DNA from: Agromyces sp. Marseille-P2726
GTDB lineage: Bacteria > Actinomycetota > Actinomycetes > Actinomycetales > Microbacteriaceae
NCBI RefSeq assembly: GCF_902809835.1
Contig: NZ_CADDWM010000012.1
Location: 1 to 64,000 of the forward strand
Length of the DNA: 64,000 bases
Direction of reading: 5' to 3'
Shown here: positions 51,386 through 61,131 of the stretch, in pieces
How positions within the stretch are numbered: position 1 is the stretch's first letter
Layout of the letters: each line of letters opens with the position of its first letter
The notes under the pieces: generated by a model
Database searches by the model: none
Told to the model about the DNA's origin: nothing
What the model saw: only the letters and a program-made list of their open reading frames with translations
Made by a program: the position numbers and the translations under genes

Positions 51386-52696
51386 TTACGCGCCGCGCGC
51401 GCCGGCGCGGGCGCGCGGGCCGGGCTGCTCCCGCGCGGCAGGAGCCGCCCGGCCGGCCATCGCCCTGAGCGCGAGCAGGAGGATCAGCCCGTTGAGGATT
51501 CCGAACGTCTGGCCGAGGAACCCGATGAGCGGCGGGCCGACCAGGAACGCGCAGTACCCGATCATGGCGACCGCGCTGACGCGGGCTGCGGCATCCGCCC
51601 GATCGCGCACATCGGCCGCGGCCGACATGCCGACTGGGAACGCGAGGGAGCAGCCGATACCCCAGAGCACCGTGCCGGCGATGATCATCCACGGCTCACT
51701 CGAGAAGATGAACAGCGCGAGGCCCACAACACCGATGGCCGACATGCTCTGCAGCATCGCGACGCGACCGAACCGGTCGATGAACGGGCCTCCGAACACC
51801 CGAGCGGTCGTGATCGCGATCGTGAACACGGTGAACATGGCGGCGCCGGCGGTCTGGTCGAGGCCGTGGCCGTCGACGGCGGCGATGGCCAGCCAGTCGT
51901 TGGCGCTGCCCTCGGCGAACGACATGCCCAGCATGACGACGCCGATCAGGAGCAGGCGAGGGTCGGCCCAGACCCGAAGGCTGCGCTTGACCCGCGTGCT
52001 CCGCGGCTCGCGGGGGGCTTCGGCGTGCGGGCCGTCGCCCGGCTCCTCGCGCACCGGCACGAACCGAACGGCGATGATCGCGACGACGCCGATGAGGCCG
52101 GCGATGATGCCGAGGTGGCCCCACACCGGAAGTGCGATGGCGGATGCCGCGACCGCGAGCGCTGCGCCGGCGACCGTGCCGAAGCTGAAGAACGCGTGCA
52201 TGAGCGGCATGACGGTCTTGCCGAGCTCCCGTTCGGCCTCGGCCCCTTCGACGTTCATCATGACGTCGACCGATCCGTTGCCGAATCCGAACAGTGCGAG
52301 GCCGATGACGACCAACGGCACGGACGGCGTGATCGAGCCGCCGATCCCGATCAGCACGAGTCCGGCAGAGACGAGCAGCAGGACGCCCGACATGCCGAGG
52401 CGGGCGCCGAAACGTGCCATGATCCACGGCGCGCCGACGAGTCCGATGATCGAGCTGATCGACATGGCCAGGATGATCAGGCCGACGCCCTGCGTGCTGA
52501 CGCCGATCTCGTCGCGGATCGCGGGAAGTCGCGCGACCCAGCTGGCGAGGCTCAGCCCCGACAGGAAGAAGATCGTGAAGACGGCGTTGCGCCACGCGAC
52601 CAGCTCACGACGGGGCCGGGCGGGCCCGGCGGGGCTCACGCGGTGCTCGTCGTGGGTCTCTGCCATGTCGGTCTCGGGGTGCTGGTGCTGCGACAT
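51386..52696 (-). CDS. MFS transporter
   Basis: This 436-residue permease has about twelve membrane segments and a central cytoplasmic loop near residue 220 ([20 protein letters not shown]). The N-terminal [30 protein letters not shown] and [24 protein letters not shown] resemble the fucose permease/YbjJ-like branch. The substrate is unknown. It is divergent from tdh-kbl and shares with it and with lacI a 14-bp palindrome, so an amino-acid-linked substrate or metabolite is possible. GAGG precedes ATG 52696. Confidence 0.87.
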   Translation of the reverse strand: MSQHQHPETDMAETHDEHRVSPAGPARPRRELVAWRNAVFTIFFLSGLSLASWVARLPAIRDEIGVSTQGVGLIILAMSISSIIGLVGAPWIMARFGARLGMSGVLLLVSAGLVLIGIGGSITPSVPLVVIGLALFGFGNGSVDVMMNVEGAEAERELGKTVMPLMHAFFSFGTVAGAALAVAASAIALPVWGHLGIIAGLIGVVAIIAVRFVPVREEPGDGPHAEAPREPRSTRVKRSLRVWADPRLLLIGVVMLGMSFAEGSANDWLAIAAVDGHGLDQTAGAAMFTVFTIAITTARVFGGPFIDRFGRVAMLQSMSAIGVVGLALFIFSSEPWMIIAGTVLWGIGCSLAFPVGMSAAADVRDRADAAARVSAVAMIGYCAFLVGPPLIGFLGQTFGILNGLILLLALRAMAGRAAPAAREQPGPRARAGARGA

Positions 52697-52782
52697 TACT
52701 GCCTCGTGGTCGGGGCCGTGATCGGAGTCGTGGTCGGATCTCGGCGAGAACAGGCGGGCCGACGCTCGTCGGAACGTCACGC

Positions 52783-52810
52783 TCGAATCGATTCGATCGA
52801 ATCGATTCGA
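52783..52810. promoter_or_regulatory. tandem LacI-type operators between MFS and tdh
   Basis: Two exactly adjacent copies of the perfect palindrome TCGAATCGATTCGA (52783-52796 and 52797-52810) lie between the divergent MFS and tdh genes. The same 14-mer occurs at 55679-55692 directly upstream of the lacI-family gene. This is strong positional evidence for a shared operator. Confidence 0.85.
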
Positions 52811-52969
52811 CCACGATACGCCCGCGCAGAGGCCGTGCGCAAGCCATCGTCAGTCACGTGCCGGCCGGCTCGGTACGATGTTCCGGTCACCTCGACGTGC
52901 GTCGTGACCCTCGGCGCACGAGCCCGGCGCCGGCACATCCCGCGGGCGCCCGTACGAAGAAGGCAGCCG

Positions 52970-54013
52970 ATGAAGGCCCTGTACAAGCCCGCGCCCGCCG
53001 CGGGACTCGAACTCGTCGATCGTCCCGAGCCCGAGCCGGGGCCGGCAGACGTGAAGATCCGGGTGCTGCGCACCGGCATCTGCGGCACCGATCTCCACAT
53101 CGAGAAGTGGGACGACTGGGCCGCCGCCGAGATCCGTGCGCCCCTCGTGCCCGGTCACGAGTTCTACGGCGAGGTCGTCGAGGTGGGCGAGCTGGTGCAC
53201 GACGTGGTCGTCGGCGACCACGTCTCGGGCGAAGGGCACATCGTGTGCGGCATGTGCCGCAACTGCCGCGCCGGACGTCGGCAGATGTGCATCCGCACGA
53301 AGGGCGTGGGTCTCCACCGCGACGGCGCATTCGCCGAGTACATCGTCATCCCCGGCGAGAACGTCTGGGTGCACCACGCCACCGTCGAACCCGAGGTCGG
53401 CGCCATCTTCGACCCGTTCGGCAACGCCGTGCACACCGCCCTCGCGTTCTCTGTCGTCGGCGAGGACGTGCTGGTGACCGGCTGCGGGCCGATCGGCCTG
53501 ATGTCGATCGCGGTCGCGCGCCATGTCGGTGCCCGCTTCATCGTCGCGAGCGACGTGAGCCCGGCCCGCCTCGAGCTCGCACGTGCGATGGGGGCGGATG
53601 CCGCGGTCGACGTGTCGCGCGAGCGGATCCGCGACGTGCAGGGCCGTCTCGGCATGCGCGAGGGCTTCGACGTCGGCTTCGAGATGTCGGGATCGGCAGC
53701 GGCCCTGCCCGAGATGATCGAGAACATGAACCACGGCGGCCGAATCGCGCTGCTCGGCCTCCCCGCCGAACCGTTCGCGATCGACTGGGGCAAGGTCGTG
53801 ACGCACATGCTCACGATGAAGGGCATCTATGGTCGCGAGATGTTCGAGACGTGGAACTCGATGAGCGCGATGCTGCAGACCAGCACCGAGCTCCGCTCGC
53901 GCGTCGCGTCGATCATCAGCGACCGCTACCCGGCGCGACAGTGGCGCACCGCCTTCGACGCGGCCGCATCCGGCGGCGTCGGCAAGGTCATCCTCGACTG
54001 GACGGAGGTCTAG
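52970..54013 (+). CDS. tdh: L-threonine 3-dehydrogenase
   Basis: The 347-residue zinc dehydrogenase has catalytic Cys38 in [18 protein letters not shown], four structural Cys in [15 protein letters not shown], Rossmann loop [12 protein letters not shown] and the C-terminal [15 protein letters not shown] typical of Tdh. It oxidises L-threonine to 2-amino-3-ketobutyrate with NAD. The next gene, kbl, starts two bases after its stop, the classical threonine-to-glycine operon. The ATG is preceded by GAAGAAGG. Regulation by the adjacent LacI protein is inferred from the shared palindrome. Confidence 0.95.
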   Translation: MKALYKPAPAAGLELVDRPEPEPGPADVKIRVLRTGICGTDLHIEKWDDWAAAEIRAPLVPGHEFYGEVVEVGELVHDVVVGDHVSGEGHIVCGMCRNCRAGRRQMCIRTKGVGLHRDGAFAEYIVIPGENVWVHHATVEPEVGAIFDPFGNAVHTALAFSVVGEDVLVTGCGPIGLMSIAVARHVGARFIVASDVSPARLELARAMGADAAVDVSRERIRDVQGRLGMREGFDVGFEMSGSAAALPEMIENMNHGGRIALLGLPAEPFAIDWGKVVTHMLTMKGIYGREMFETWNSMSAMLQTSTELRSRVASIISDRYPARQWRTAFDAAASGGVGKVILDWTEV

Positions 54014-54015
54014 GC

Positions 54016-55203
54016 ATGTACGGAACGATTCGCGACCAGCTCCGGGACGAGCTCGAGGTGATCGAGGCGGCCGGGCTCACGAAGCGCGAGCGCGGCATCC
54101 ACGGTCCGCAGTCGTCCGAGGTGGAGGTCGGGGGCCGCGACATCCTGAACTTCTGCGCCAACAACTACCTCGGCCTCGCGAACGACCCGCGCATCGTCGA
54201 GGCGGCACATCGCGGTCTCGACGAGTGGGGCTACGGCATGGCGAGCGTGCGGTTCATCTGCGGCACGCAGGAGCAGCACCTCGAGCTCGAGCGGCGCGTG
54301 TCCGAGTTCCTCGGATACGACGACACCATCCTGTTCTCGTCGTGCTTCGATGCGAACGGCGGCGTCTTCGAGGTGCTGTTCGGCGCCGACGACGCGATCA
54401 TCTCTGACGAGCTGAACCACGCGTCGATCATCGACGGCATCCGGCTCTCGAAGGCGCGCCGGTTCCGCTACCGGAATCGCGACATGGCCGACCTCGAGGC
54501 CCAGCTGCAGGAGGCGGCCGACGCACGCCGGCGCGTGATCGTCACCGACGGCGTCTTCTCGATGGACGGGTACATCGCGCCCCTGCGCGAGATCTGCGAC
54601 CTCGCCGAGCGGTACGAGGCGCTGGTCTTCGTCGACGACTCGCATGCGGTGGGCTTCGTCGGCGAGCACGGCCGGGGAACGCCGGAGTACTGCGGCGTCG
54701 AAGGCCGCATCGACATCACGACCGGCACCTTCGGGAAGGCGCTCGGCGGGGCATCCGGTGGCTACGTCTCCGCGCGCCAGGAGATCGTCGACCTGCTGCG
54801 GCAGCGGGCGCGGCCATACCTCTTCTCCAACACGCTCGCCCCCGCGATCGTCGCCGGCACGCTGCAAGCGCTCGACCTGCTCGCCTCGTCGGGTGAACTG
54901 CGCGAGCGGCTGAAGGCCAGCGCCGCGCTGTTCCGCTCGCTGATGACGGATGCCGGCTTCGACCTGCTGCCCGGCGAGCACGCGATCGTGCCCGTCATGT
55001 TCGGAGACGCGGCGCTGACGGCGCGCATCGCCGACGGGCTGCAGCGGCACGGCGTCTACGTCACCGCCTTCTCGTACCCGGTCGTGCCGAAGGGCAAGGC
55101 TCGGATCCGCGTGCAGCTGTCGGCGGCGCACTCGGACGACGAGATCCGCCGCTGCGTCGAGGCGTTCGTCGCGGCCCGCCACGAGGTCGGCGCGGCCGGG
55201 TAG
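54016..55203 (+). CDS. kbl: glycine C-acetyltransferase (2-amino-3-ketobutyrate CoA ligase)
   Basis: The 395-residue alpha-oxoamine synthase has [48 protein letters not shown] and Schiff-base Lys241 in [16 protein letters not shown]. It cleaves 2-amino-3-ketobutyrate with CoA to glycine and acetyl-CoA, completing threonine degradation started by Tdh. The GGAGG ribosome site lies inside the end of tdh, so translation is coupled. A long palindromic repeat array begins directly after the stop. Confidence 0.95.
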   Translation: MYGTIRDQLRDELEVIEAAGLTKRERGIHGPQSSEVEVGGRDILNFCANNYLGLANDPRIVEAAHRGLDEWGYGMASVRFICGTQEQHLELERRVSEFLGYDDTILFSSCFDANGGVFEVLFGADDAIISDELNHASIIDGIRLSKARRFRYRNRDMADLEAQLQEAADARRRVIVTDGVFSMDGYIAPLREICDLAERYEALVFVDDSHAVGFVGEHGRGTPEYCGVEGRIDITTGTFGKALGGASGGYVSARQEIVDLLRQRARPYLFSNTLAPAIVAGTLQALDLLASSGELRERLKASAALFRSLMTDAGFDLLPGEHAIVPVMFGDAALTARIADGLQRHGVYVTAFSYPVVPKGKARIRVQLSAAHSDDEIRRCVEAFVAARHEVGAAG

Positions 55204-55214
55204 CGCGGCGCAGC

Positions 55215-55678
55215 CCGGTCGTCGAGTAGCGCCCGGCGCAGCCGGACGCGTATCGAGACGTTGCCGGAGGAGGATCTCGATACGCGTCGCCTCCGGCGGC
55301 GCTCCTCGATCGCCGCGCGGCGCGGGTCCGGTCGTCGAGTAGCGCCCGGCACCGCCAGTTCGTCGAGTGGCGCCCGGCGGGGCCGGACGCGTATCGAGAC
55401 GTTGCCGGAGGAGGATCTCGATACGCGTCGCCTTCGGCGGCGCTACTCGATCACCGCGCGGCGCCAGTCCGGTCGTCGAGTGGCGCCCGGCACCGCCCGG
55501 TCGTCGAGTAGCGCCCGGCGCCAGCCGGACGCGTATCGAGACGTTGCCGGAGGAGGATCTCGATACGCGTCGCCTTCGGCGGCGCTACTCGATCACCGGG
55601 CGGCGCAGCCGTCGCCTTCGGCGGCGCTACTCGATCACCGCCCGGCACAGCTGGCGGCGCTACTCGATCACCGCTCGC
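55215..55678. repeat. tandem array of ~141-bp nested-palindrome units
   Basis: Three near-identical units and partial copies follow kbl. In each, an inner inverted repeat GACGCGTATCGAGA...TCTCGATACGCGTC (55245-55288, 55386-55429, 55528-55571; spacing 141 and 142) sits inside an outer pair of the type TCGAGTAGCGCC...GGCGCTACTCGA. Two extra outer-arm copies lie at the 3' end. It fills the 504-bp gap between kbl and lacI; no gene is seen in it. It resembles extragenic palindromes that I associate with Microbacteriaceae genomes (recollection, not checked). Confidence 0.85.
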
Positions 55679-55707
55679 TCGAATCGATTCGATCGTAGAA
55701 TCGAATC
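55679..55707 (+). promoter_or_regulatory. lacI promoter with operator in the spacer
   Basis: The palindrome TCGAATCGATTCGA (55679-55692) is followed by TAGAAT (55696-55701) and six bases later by the GTG start at 55708. The operator therefore occupies the position just upstream of the -10 box of a leaderless promoter, a layout for autorepression. A degenerate half-site follows at 55699-55707. Confidence 0.8.
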
Positions 55708-56796
55708 GTGAACGGAGAGCCTGCGCCGCACACCGGCACCATCGCCCGCCCGACGCTCGCCGACGTCGCGGCGAAGGCCGGCGTGTCGGCCTCGACCGCC
55801 TCGCTGGCCTTCAGCGGCGCCGGTCCGGTGTCGGATGCCACGAAGCAGCGCGTGCTCGCCGCGGCATCCGAGCTCGGCTATGCTGGTCCCGATCCCCGCG
55901 GGCGGTCACTTCGCAGAGGACGCTCGGGCATCGTCGGCGTGGTGCTCGAGGAGCGCATCCGCGCCGCCTTCCTCGACCCCGTGAAGATCCAGATGCTCGA
56001 CGGCCTCACCGAGGGCATCGCGCCGCTCGGGGCCGGCCTGCTGCTCCTGACCGACACGGGCGAGACCGGCGACACCGCCCTGGGCATCGAGAGCGCCCCC
56101 GTCGACGCCGTCGTGCTCGTCGGGTGCAGCCCGCGCCTGTCGCACTCGGTCGAGGCACTGCGTCGTCGCGGCATCCCTGCGGTCGCCATCGAGGGCGCGA
56201 CGGCCGAGGATGTTCCGGAGATCTCGCTCGACAACCGCGAGGCGACCAGGCGTGCCGCAGAGCACCTGCGTGAGCTCGGCCACACGGATGTCGCGCTCGT
56301 CACGCTTCCCCTCGACCCCGAGCGCACGCGTGGCCCCATCACCGAGCAGCTCGCCTCGAACAGCACCGCCGACACCGCCAGGGAGCGGCTGCTCGGGGTG
56401 TGGGACGTCTTCCCCCACGCGACCGGGCGCGCTGCAGCCGCGAGCTCGGTCGAGGAGGGCTGGGCCGCCGCGAAGGAGCTGCTCGCCGACCCCGCGGCTC
56501 GCCCCACGGCGATCATCGCGCAGAGCGACCTGCTCGCCGCCGGCGTCATCTGGGCCGCGGAGGAGCTCGGTATCGCGGTACCCGCCGAGCTGAGCGTGGT
56601 CGGGTTCGACGGCATCCGTGTCGACGGGCTGCAGCACGACCTGACGACGCTGGTGCAGCCCTCGGTGGCGAAGGGCCGGGCGGCCGGCGAGGCGCTCGTG
56701 CGGTTGCTCGAGGGCGAGCCCGGTCTGCCTGCCGAGGCGATGCACTTCACGAGCACGCTGCATGTGGGGGATACCACCGCGCCGCCGCGCGGCTGA
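55708..56796 (+). CDS. LacI family transcriptional regulator
   Basis: This 362-residue protein has an N-terminal LacI helix-turn-helix, TLADVAAKAGVSASTASLAFSGAGPVSDATKQRVLAAASELGY (about 16-59), and a periplasmic-binding-protein-like ligand domain with DAVVLVGCSPR, ISLDNREATRRAAEHLRELGH and LSVVGFDGIRVD. The hinge is Arg-rich (GRSLRRGRSG). It probably senses a small effector and represses its own gene plus MFS and tdh-kbl through TCGAATCGATTCGA. LacI-type control of threonine catabolism would be unusual; the effector is unknown. Confidence 0.92.
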   Translation: MNGEPAPHTGTIARPTLADVAAKAGVSASTASLAFSGAGPVSDATKQRVLAAASELGYAGPDPRGRSLRRGRSGIVGVVLEERIRAAFLDPVKIQMLDGLTEGIAPLGAGLLLLTDTGETGDTALGIESAPVDAVVLVGCSPRLSHSVEALRRRGIPAVAIEGATAEDVPEISLDNREATRRAAEHLRELGHTDVALVTLPLDPERTRGPITEQLASNSTADTARERLLGVWDVFPHATGRAAAASSVEEGWAAAKELLADPAARPTAIIAQSDLLAAGVIWAAEELGIAVPAELSVVGFDGIRVDGLQHDLTTLVQPSVAKGRAAGEALVRLLEGEPGLPAEAMHFTSTLHVGDTTAPPRG

Positions 56797-56805
56797 AGGG
56801 CCCGG

Positions 56806-58161
56806 TCAGGCCGATCCCACGACCAGCCACGCCGTGCCCCTCGCGCGGAGCCAGAGCGTGACCGCCCGCGCCGCCAGGTAGCCGATCGCGAACGATGCGG
56901 TGAGCCAGGCCAGCGACGCGGCACCGGGCAGCCCCGCGGCATCCGACCACCAGACCACCCCGAGCGCGAGCGGCACGAACACGGCGAGATTCACCAAACC
57001 GGTCCACGCGAGGTAGCGGGCGTCGCCCGCACCGATGAGCACGCCGTCGAGCACGAAGACGAGCCCGCCGAGCGGCGCCGAGAGCCCGAGCACCACGAGC
57101 GACGGCGGCAGCAGCGCAGCAACCTCGGCCGACGACGTGAACACGACCGGCAGCACCCAGGCGGTCGCGATGACGAGCCCGCCGAGCACGACGCCCGACC
57201 CGACTCCCCAGAGCAGGCACCGACGAAGCACGGCTCGAACGTGGTCGACGTCTCCTGCGCCGAGCCCCTTGCCGACGAGCGCCTGCGCCGCGATCGCGAG
57301 CGCGTCGAGCGCGAACCCGAGGGTGAAGTACAGCGTGATCGCCACCTGGTAGGCCGCGAGCTCGTCGGATCCGAGTGCGGTCGCCGCCCAGGTGGCGAGC
57401 AGCAGGGCCGCGCGCAGGCTCGCCGTGCGGAGGAACAGCCAGCCACCCGACGCCGCGCCGCGCAGCAGTCCCGCATGGTGCGGCCACGGGCTCGCCCCGA
57501 CGCGCGTGGCGTGGCGCGCGATCACGATGAGGTACACCACGACCATGCCCCACTGCGCGATGACGGTGCCGATCGCCGACCCCGCGATCCCCAGGCCGAA
57601 CCCGTAGATGAAGAGCGCGTTGAGCGCGATGTTCGCGGTGAAGCCCACGCCGGCCACCCAGAGGGGCGTGCGCGTGTCCTGCAGTCCGCGGAGCAGGCCC
57701 GATGCGGCGAACACGAGGAGCATGGCGGGCAGGCCGGCCATCGAGATCGAGAGATAGGTGGATGCCGCCTCCGCGACCTGCGCGGATGCCCCGAAGATGC
57801 CGACGAGCCACGGCGTCGCGAACCACCCGGCAAGGGCGATCACGACGCCGAGCCCGAGTGCCAGCCACAACCCGTCGACGCCGGATGCCACGGCGCCGCG
57901 CTCGTCGCCGGCGCCGAGCCGGCGCGCCACCATGGGGGTCGTCGCGTAGGCGAGGAACACCATCAGCCCGATGATCGTCTGCAATACCGCGCTCGCGAGC
58001 CCCAGACCGGCGAGGGGCGTCGCGCCGAGGTGCCCGACCATCGCGGTGTCGGTGAGGAGGAAGAGCGGCTCGGCGATCAGCGCACCGAGCGCGGGCACCG
58101 CGAGGCGCAGGATGTCGCGGTCGACGGCGCGTCGCGCGGAGGACGTGGTTGGAATGGTCAT
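56806..58161 (-). CDS. MATE family efflux transporter (DinF-like)
   Basis: The 451-residue exporter has about twelve membrane segments. LRLAVPALGALIAEPLFLLTDTAMVGHLG at the N-terminus and GLLRGLQDTRTPLWVAGVGFTANIALNALFIYG near residue 170 are the DinF-branch MATE signatures. It should export cationic compounds by Na+ or H+ antiport. TAGGCT lies 11 bases before the ATG, giving a very short leader. It converges with lacI with nine bases between the stops. Confidence 0.9.
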   Translation of the reverse strand: MTIPTTSSARRAVDRDILRLAVPALGALIAEPLFLLTDTAMVGHLGATPLAGLGLASAVLQTIIGLMVFLAYATTPMVARRLGAGDERGAVASGVDGLWLALGLGVVIALAGWFATPWLVGIFGASAQVAEAASTYLSISMAGLPAMLLVFAASGLLRGLQDTRTPLWVAGVGFTANIALNALFIYGFGLGIAGSAIGTVIAQWGMVVVYLIVIARHATRVGASPWPHHAGLLRGAASGGWLFLRTASLRAALLLATWAATALGSDELAAYQVAITLYFTLGFALDALAIAAQALVGKGLGAGDVDHVRAVLRRCLLWGVGSGVVLGGLVIATAWVLPVVFTSSAEVAALLPPSLVVLGLSAPLGGLVFVLDGVLIGAGDARYLAWTGLVNLAVFVPLALGVVWWSDAAGLPGAASLAWLTASFAIGYLAARAVTLWLRARGTAWLVVGSA

Positions 58162-58366
58162 CGGTGTTTTCGAGCCTAGGCCGCGCCCCTGACAGCGACG
58201 AGAAAAGTGGAAAGCGGATAGTGCGCTCCGTCTGCCTTTGCCGCTACGTTTGTCGCACAGGTCGGCCCTTGTGGCCGCGAGCCGCAACGATGACGTGCGG
58301 CTCGCCCGTCGGAGGGCGTCGATCGCATCGATGCACGAAACGCGATACGAGAAAGCGAGACCACCG

Positions 58367-60175
58367 ATGAGAACCACCTCTCCACCCGTCCGATGGCGCA
58401 GGCGAGCGCTTGCGGCCGCCGGGGCGCTGATCCTCGGCACGTCACTGATGACGGCCACCGCCGCGACGGCCGCCGACGAAGACCCCCGTGAGGGACTCAT
58501 GCCGGGGTACTTCGACGCCGGGATGGCGACGAGCAACATCGACCTGCTGGCGAGCCTTCCACGCGAGGCGCCGTTCGACGCCCCGCCGGGCAACTTCGGT
58601 TTCGTGAACTCCGACCTGGCGTTCACGGGCGATCACGCCATCGTCGGCAACTTCAACGGCTTCCAGGTGTACGACATCGAGGATGGCGCAGCTCCGACGC
58701 TGCGGTCGTCGTTCGTGTGCCCCGGCGGCCAGGGCGACGTGTCGGTCTACGGCGACCTGCTGTTCATGTCGGTCGAGGAGACCCGCGGCCGGATCGACTG
58801 CGGCACGCAGGGCGTGCCCGGCCAGGTCAACACGGACCGGTTCCGCGGCGTGCGCATCTTCGACATCAGCGACATCGACAACCCGGTGCAGCTGCCGGGC
58901 GTGCAGACGTGCCGTGGCTCGCACACGCACACGCTGGTGACCGACCCCAACGACTCCGAGAACATCTACATCTACAACTCGGGTACATCGGGAGTCCGGC
59001 CGGCCGCAGAGCTCGCGGGCTGCGAGAACGCCAACTCCAACACGCAAACCCCCGTCACGTCGGGCAACCCCACCCAGTGGCGCATCGACGTCATCAAGGT
59101 GCCGCTCGCGGCGCCGCAGACGGCGTCGATCGTCAGCCAGCCGCGGATCTTCATCGACCCGGCGACCGGCGCGTTCAACGGCCTGCAGAACACCCCGGCG
59201 GGTACCGCGCACCCGAGCGGCACGGCGTACAGCCCGCTGCCCAACACGAACACGTGCCACGACATCACGGCCTACCCCGAGATCGGGCTCGCCGCGGGCG
59301 CGTGCCAGGGCAACGGCATCCTGATGGACATCTCCGACCCGGCGAACCCGGTTCGGATCGACGCGGTCGCCGATCCGAACTTCTCGTACTGGCACTCGGC
59401 GACGTTCAACAACGACGGCACGAAGGTCATCTTCACCGACGAGTGGGGTGGCGGAACCTCCGCCCGCTGCCGTGTGACCGACCAGCCCGAGTGGGGCGCG
59501 AACGCACTGTTCGACATCGTCGACGGCAAGCTGGAGTTCCAGAGCTACTACAAGCTCCCGGCCGTGCAGACGAGCCAGGAGAACTGCGTGGCGCACAACG
59601 GTTCGATCGTGCCGGTGCCGGGTCGCGACATCATGGTGCAGGCCTGGTACCAGGGCGGCCTGTCGGTGATCGACTTCACCGACACGGCGAACCCGGTCGA
59701 GATCGCGTACCTCGACCGCGGTCCGATCGATGAACCGAACTCCACGGGGCTGAACCTCGGCGGGTACTGGTCGACTTACTGGTACAACGGCAACGTGCTC
59801 GGCAGCGAGATCGCGCGCGGTTTCGAGAGCCTGGCATTCACGCCGAGCGAGCACCTGTCGGCGAACGAGATCGCCGCCGCGGGCGAGATCGAGCTGGCCG
59901 AGTTCAACGCGCAGCTGCAGACCAAGCTGGTGCACGCGCCGAGCTTCGCGGTCGTGCGGTCGTTCGTCGACCAGGCCGAGCGTGACGGCACCCTGAGTGG
60001 CAACGCGCTGAAGCAGGTGCGCAAGTCGATCGACCAGGCCGAGAAGCTCTCGGGCGGGTCGGCGAGCGCCAATGCCGTGGCGACGCTCCTCGGCAACGCG
60101 GCTCGCACGTCGGGTGCCGCAGCCGACTCGAACCTCGTGCAGGCGCTCAATGCGCTCGCCGAGTCGATGGGTTGA
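58367..60175 (+). CDS. secreted LVIVD-repeat-like protein
   Basis: The 602-residue protein has a Sec signal peptide (RWRRRALAAAGALILGTSL, cleavage near ATAADE). The mature part carries repeats of the type VYDIEDGAAP, IFDISDIDNPVQLPG, LMDISDPANPVRIDA and VIDFTDTANPVEIAY, i.e. an LVIVD beta-propeller. Several cysteines are present. A C-terminal helical domain (about 525-602) follows. It is extracellular; a binding or structural role is inferred and no catalytic motif is seen. ATG 58331 is an alternative start but would put extra residues before the signal. Confidence 0.82.
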   Translation: MRTTSPPVRWRRRALAAAGALILGTSLMTATAATAADEDPREGLMPGYFDAGMATSNIDLLASLPREAPFDAPPGNFGFVNSDLAFTGDHAIVGNFNGFQVYDIEDGAAPTLRSSFVCPGGQGDVSVYGDLLFMSVEETRGRIDCGTQGVPGQVNTDRFRGVRIFDISDIDNPVQLPGVQTCRGSHTHTLVTDPNDSENIYIYNSGTSGVRPAAELAGCENANSNTQTPVTSGNPTQWRIDVIKVPLAAPQTASIVSQPRIFIDPATGAFNGLQNTPAGTAHPSGTAYSPLPNTNTCHDITAYPEIGLAAGACQGNGILMDISDPANPVRIDAVADPNFSYWHSATFNNDGTKVIFTDEWGGGTSARCRVTDQPEWGANALFDIVDGKLEFQSYYKLPAVQTSQENCVAHNGSIVPVPGRDIMVQAWYQGGLSVIDFTDTANPVEIAYLDRGPIDEPNSTGLNLGGYWSTYWYNGNVLGSEIARGFESLAFTPSEHLSANEIAAAGEIELAEFNAQLQTKLVHAPSFAVVRSFVDQAERDGTLSGNALKQVRKSIDQAEKLSGGSASANAVATLLGNAARTSGAAADSNLVQALNALAESMG

Positions 60176-60203
60176 TCGACCCGATCACGACGATCGCATG
60201 AGG

Positions 60204-60228
60204 GAGGCCGGGCCGCGTGCCCGGCCTC
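60204..60228 (+). terminator. intrinsic terminator after the LVIVD gene
   Basis: GAGGCCGGGC and GCCCGGCCTC form a perfect 10-bp stem with a five-base loop, followed by TCTTCGT. It lies 29 bases after the stop codon. Confidence 0.8.
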
Positions 60229-60303
60229 TCTTCGTGCGATGACTCATGCGCAGGTCAGAGCGGCAGAACCGAGTCCCGTCGTGCCGCACCCGCCGACCCC
60301 GCG

Positions 60304-60957
60304 TCAGGACGTGCGCGCGGCCAGCATCTCCTGCATGCGGGCGATCTCGATGCCCTGGTCCGACTCGACGTGGCGTGCGAACTCGCCGATCGCGGGCTCC
60401 TGGCCGCCGCCGTCGCGGTAGAGCTCCTCCACCATCTGCAGCGCGCCCTGATGGTGCTGGATCATGTACTCGAGGAAGAGCCGGTCGAACTCAGCGCCCT
60501 CGGCCGCTTCCAGGCGATCGAGTTGCTCGTCGGTGAGCATCCCCGGCATCTCCGCCGCGCCGTGCCCGTCGTGGCCGTCGCCTCGGATCGGCTGGGAGCG
60601 TTGCTGCATCCACTTCGCCATGAGGTCGAGCTCGTCCTCCTGGCTGACCTTCATCCGCTCGGCGAGCAACCGGATGTCGCGGTCGTCGGTGCGTTCGTCG
60701 ACGAACTCGGTCATCACGATCGCCTGGTAATGGTGGTCGATCATGTTCCGCATGAAGACCACGTCGGCTTCGACGTGCGCCGGAGCCTCGATCGCCTCAG
60801 CCTCCTCGGGCGACATCGTGCGGTTCGGCTGGCCGGGTGCTCCGAGCTGGACGACCGGCTGGGTGGGCTCGGGATCCGCATCAGCCGTGCACGCGGTCAT
60901 GCCGAGCGCGAGCACCGCCACAACTCCCAACCGCCAGGACCGCCTCATCGCCGTCAC
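60304..60957 (-). CDS. DUF305 family lipoprotein
   Basis: This 217-residue protein has a signal peptide with lipobox LGMTAC (Cys23) and two DUF305 motifs, NMIDHHYQAIVMTEF and YMIQHHQGALQMVEEL, a ferritin-like helical repeat with paired His. Many members are linked to metal or copper handling, but no direct evidence is present here. The His/Gly-rich GDGHDGHGAAEM linker could also bind metal. The GTG at 60957 has GAGGAA upstream; ATG 60972 and ATG 60948 are alternatives. Confidence 0.85.
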   Translation of the reverse strand: MTAMRRSWRLGVVAVLALGMTACTADADPEPTQPVVQLGAPGQPNRTMSPEEAEAIEAPAHVEADVVFMRNMIDHHYQAIVMTEFVDERTDDRDIRLLAERMKVSQEDELDLMAKWMQQRSQPIRGDGHDGHGAAEMPGMLTDEQLDRLEAAEGAEFDRLFLEYMIQHHQGALQMVEELYRDGGGQEPAIGEFARHVESDQGIEIARMQEMLAARTS

Positions 60958-61131
60958 CCGGTTCCTCGCCATCGAATCGAAGGGGGGTCGCACGCGCACC
61001 CCGAGGTGATCGCCCGCGACCGCTTTTTGGATGGTGTCCATATAAGCCGAAGTCGCCCATCGACGCGAACTCCGGCGCTGACGGGCGAGCGCACCCACGG
61101 TGTGCGGGCACAGTGCGAATAGGCTCAGGGG

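Noticed and set aside
52885-52910. GGTCAC...GTGACC inverted repeat upstream of tdh as a second regulator site
   Set aside because: Only six-base arms with a long spacer; likely by chance in this GC-rich region and not repeated elsewhere in the module.
61021-61046. AT-richer patch with ATGG-TGT-CCAT and TTATAT as promoter of the DUF305 gene
   Set aside because: A -10-like hexamer is present but no -35 or conserved spacing supports it, and the start codon of the gene is itself uncertain.
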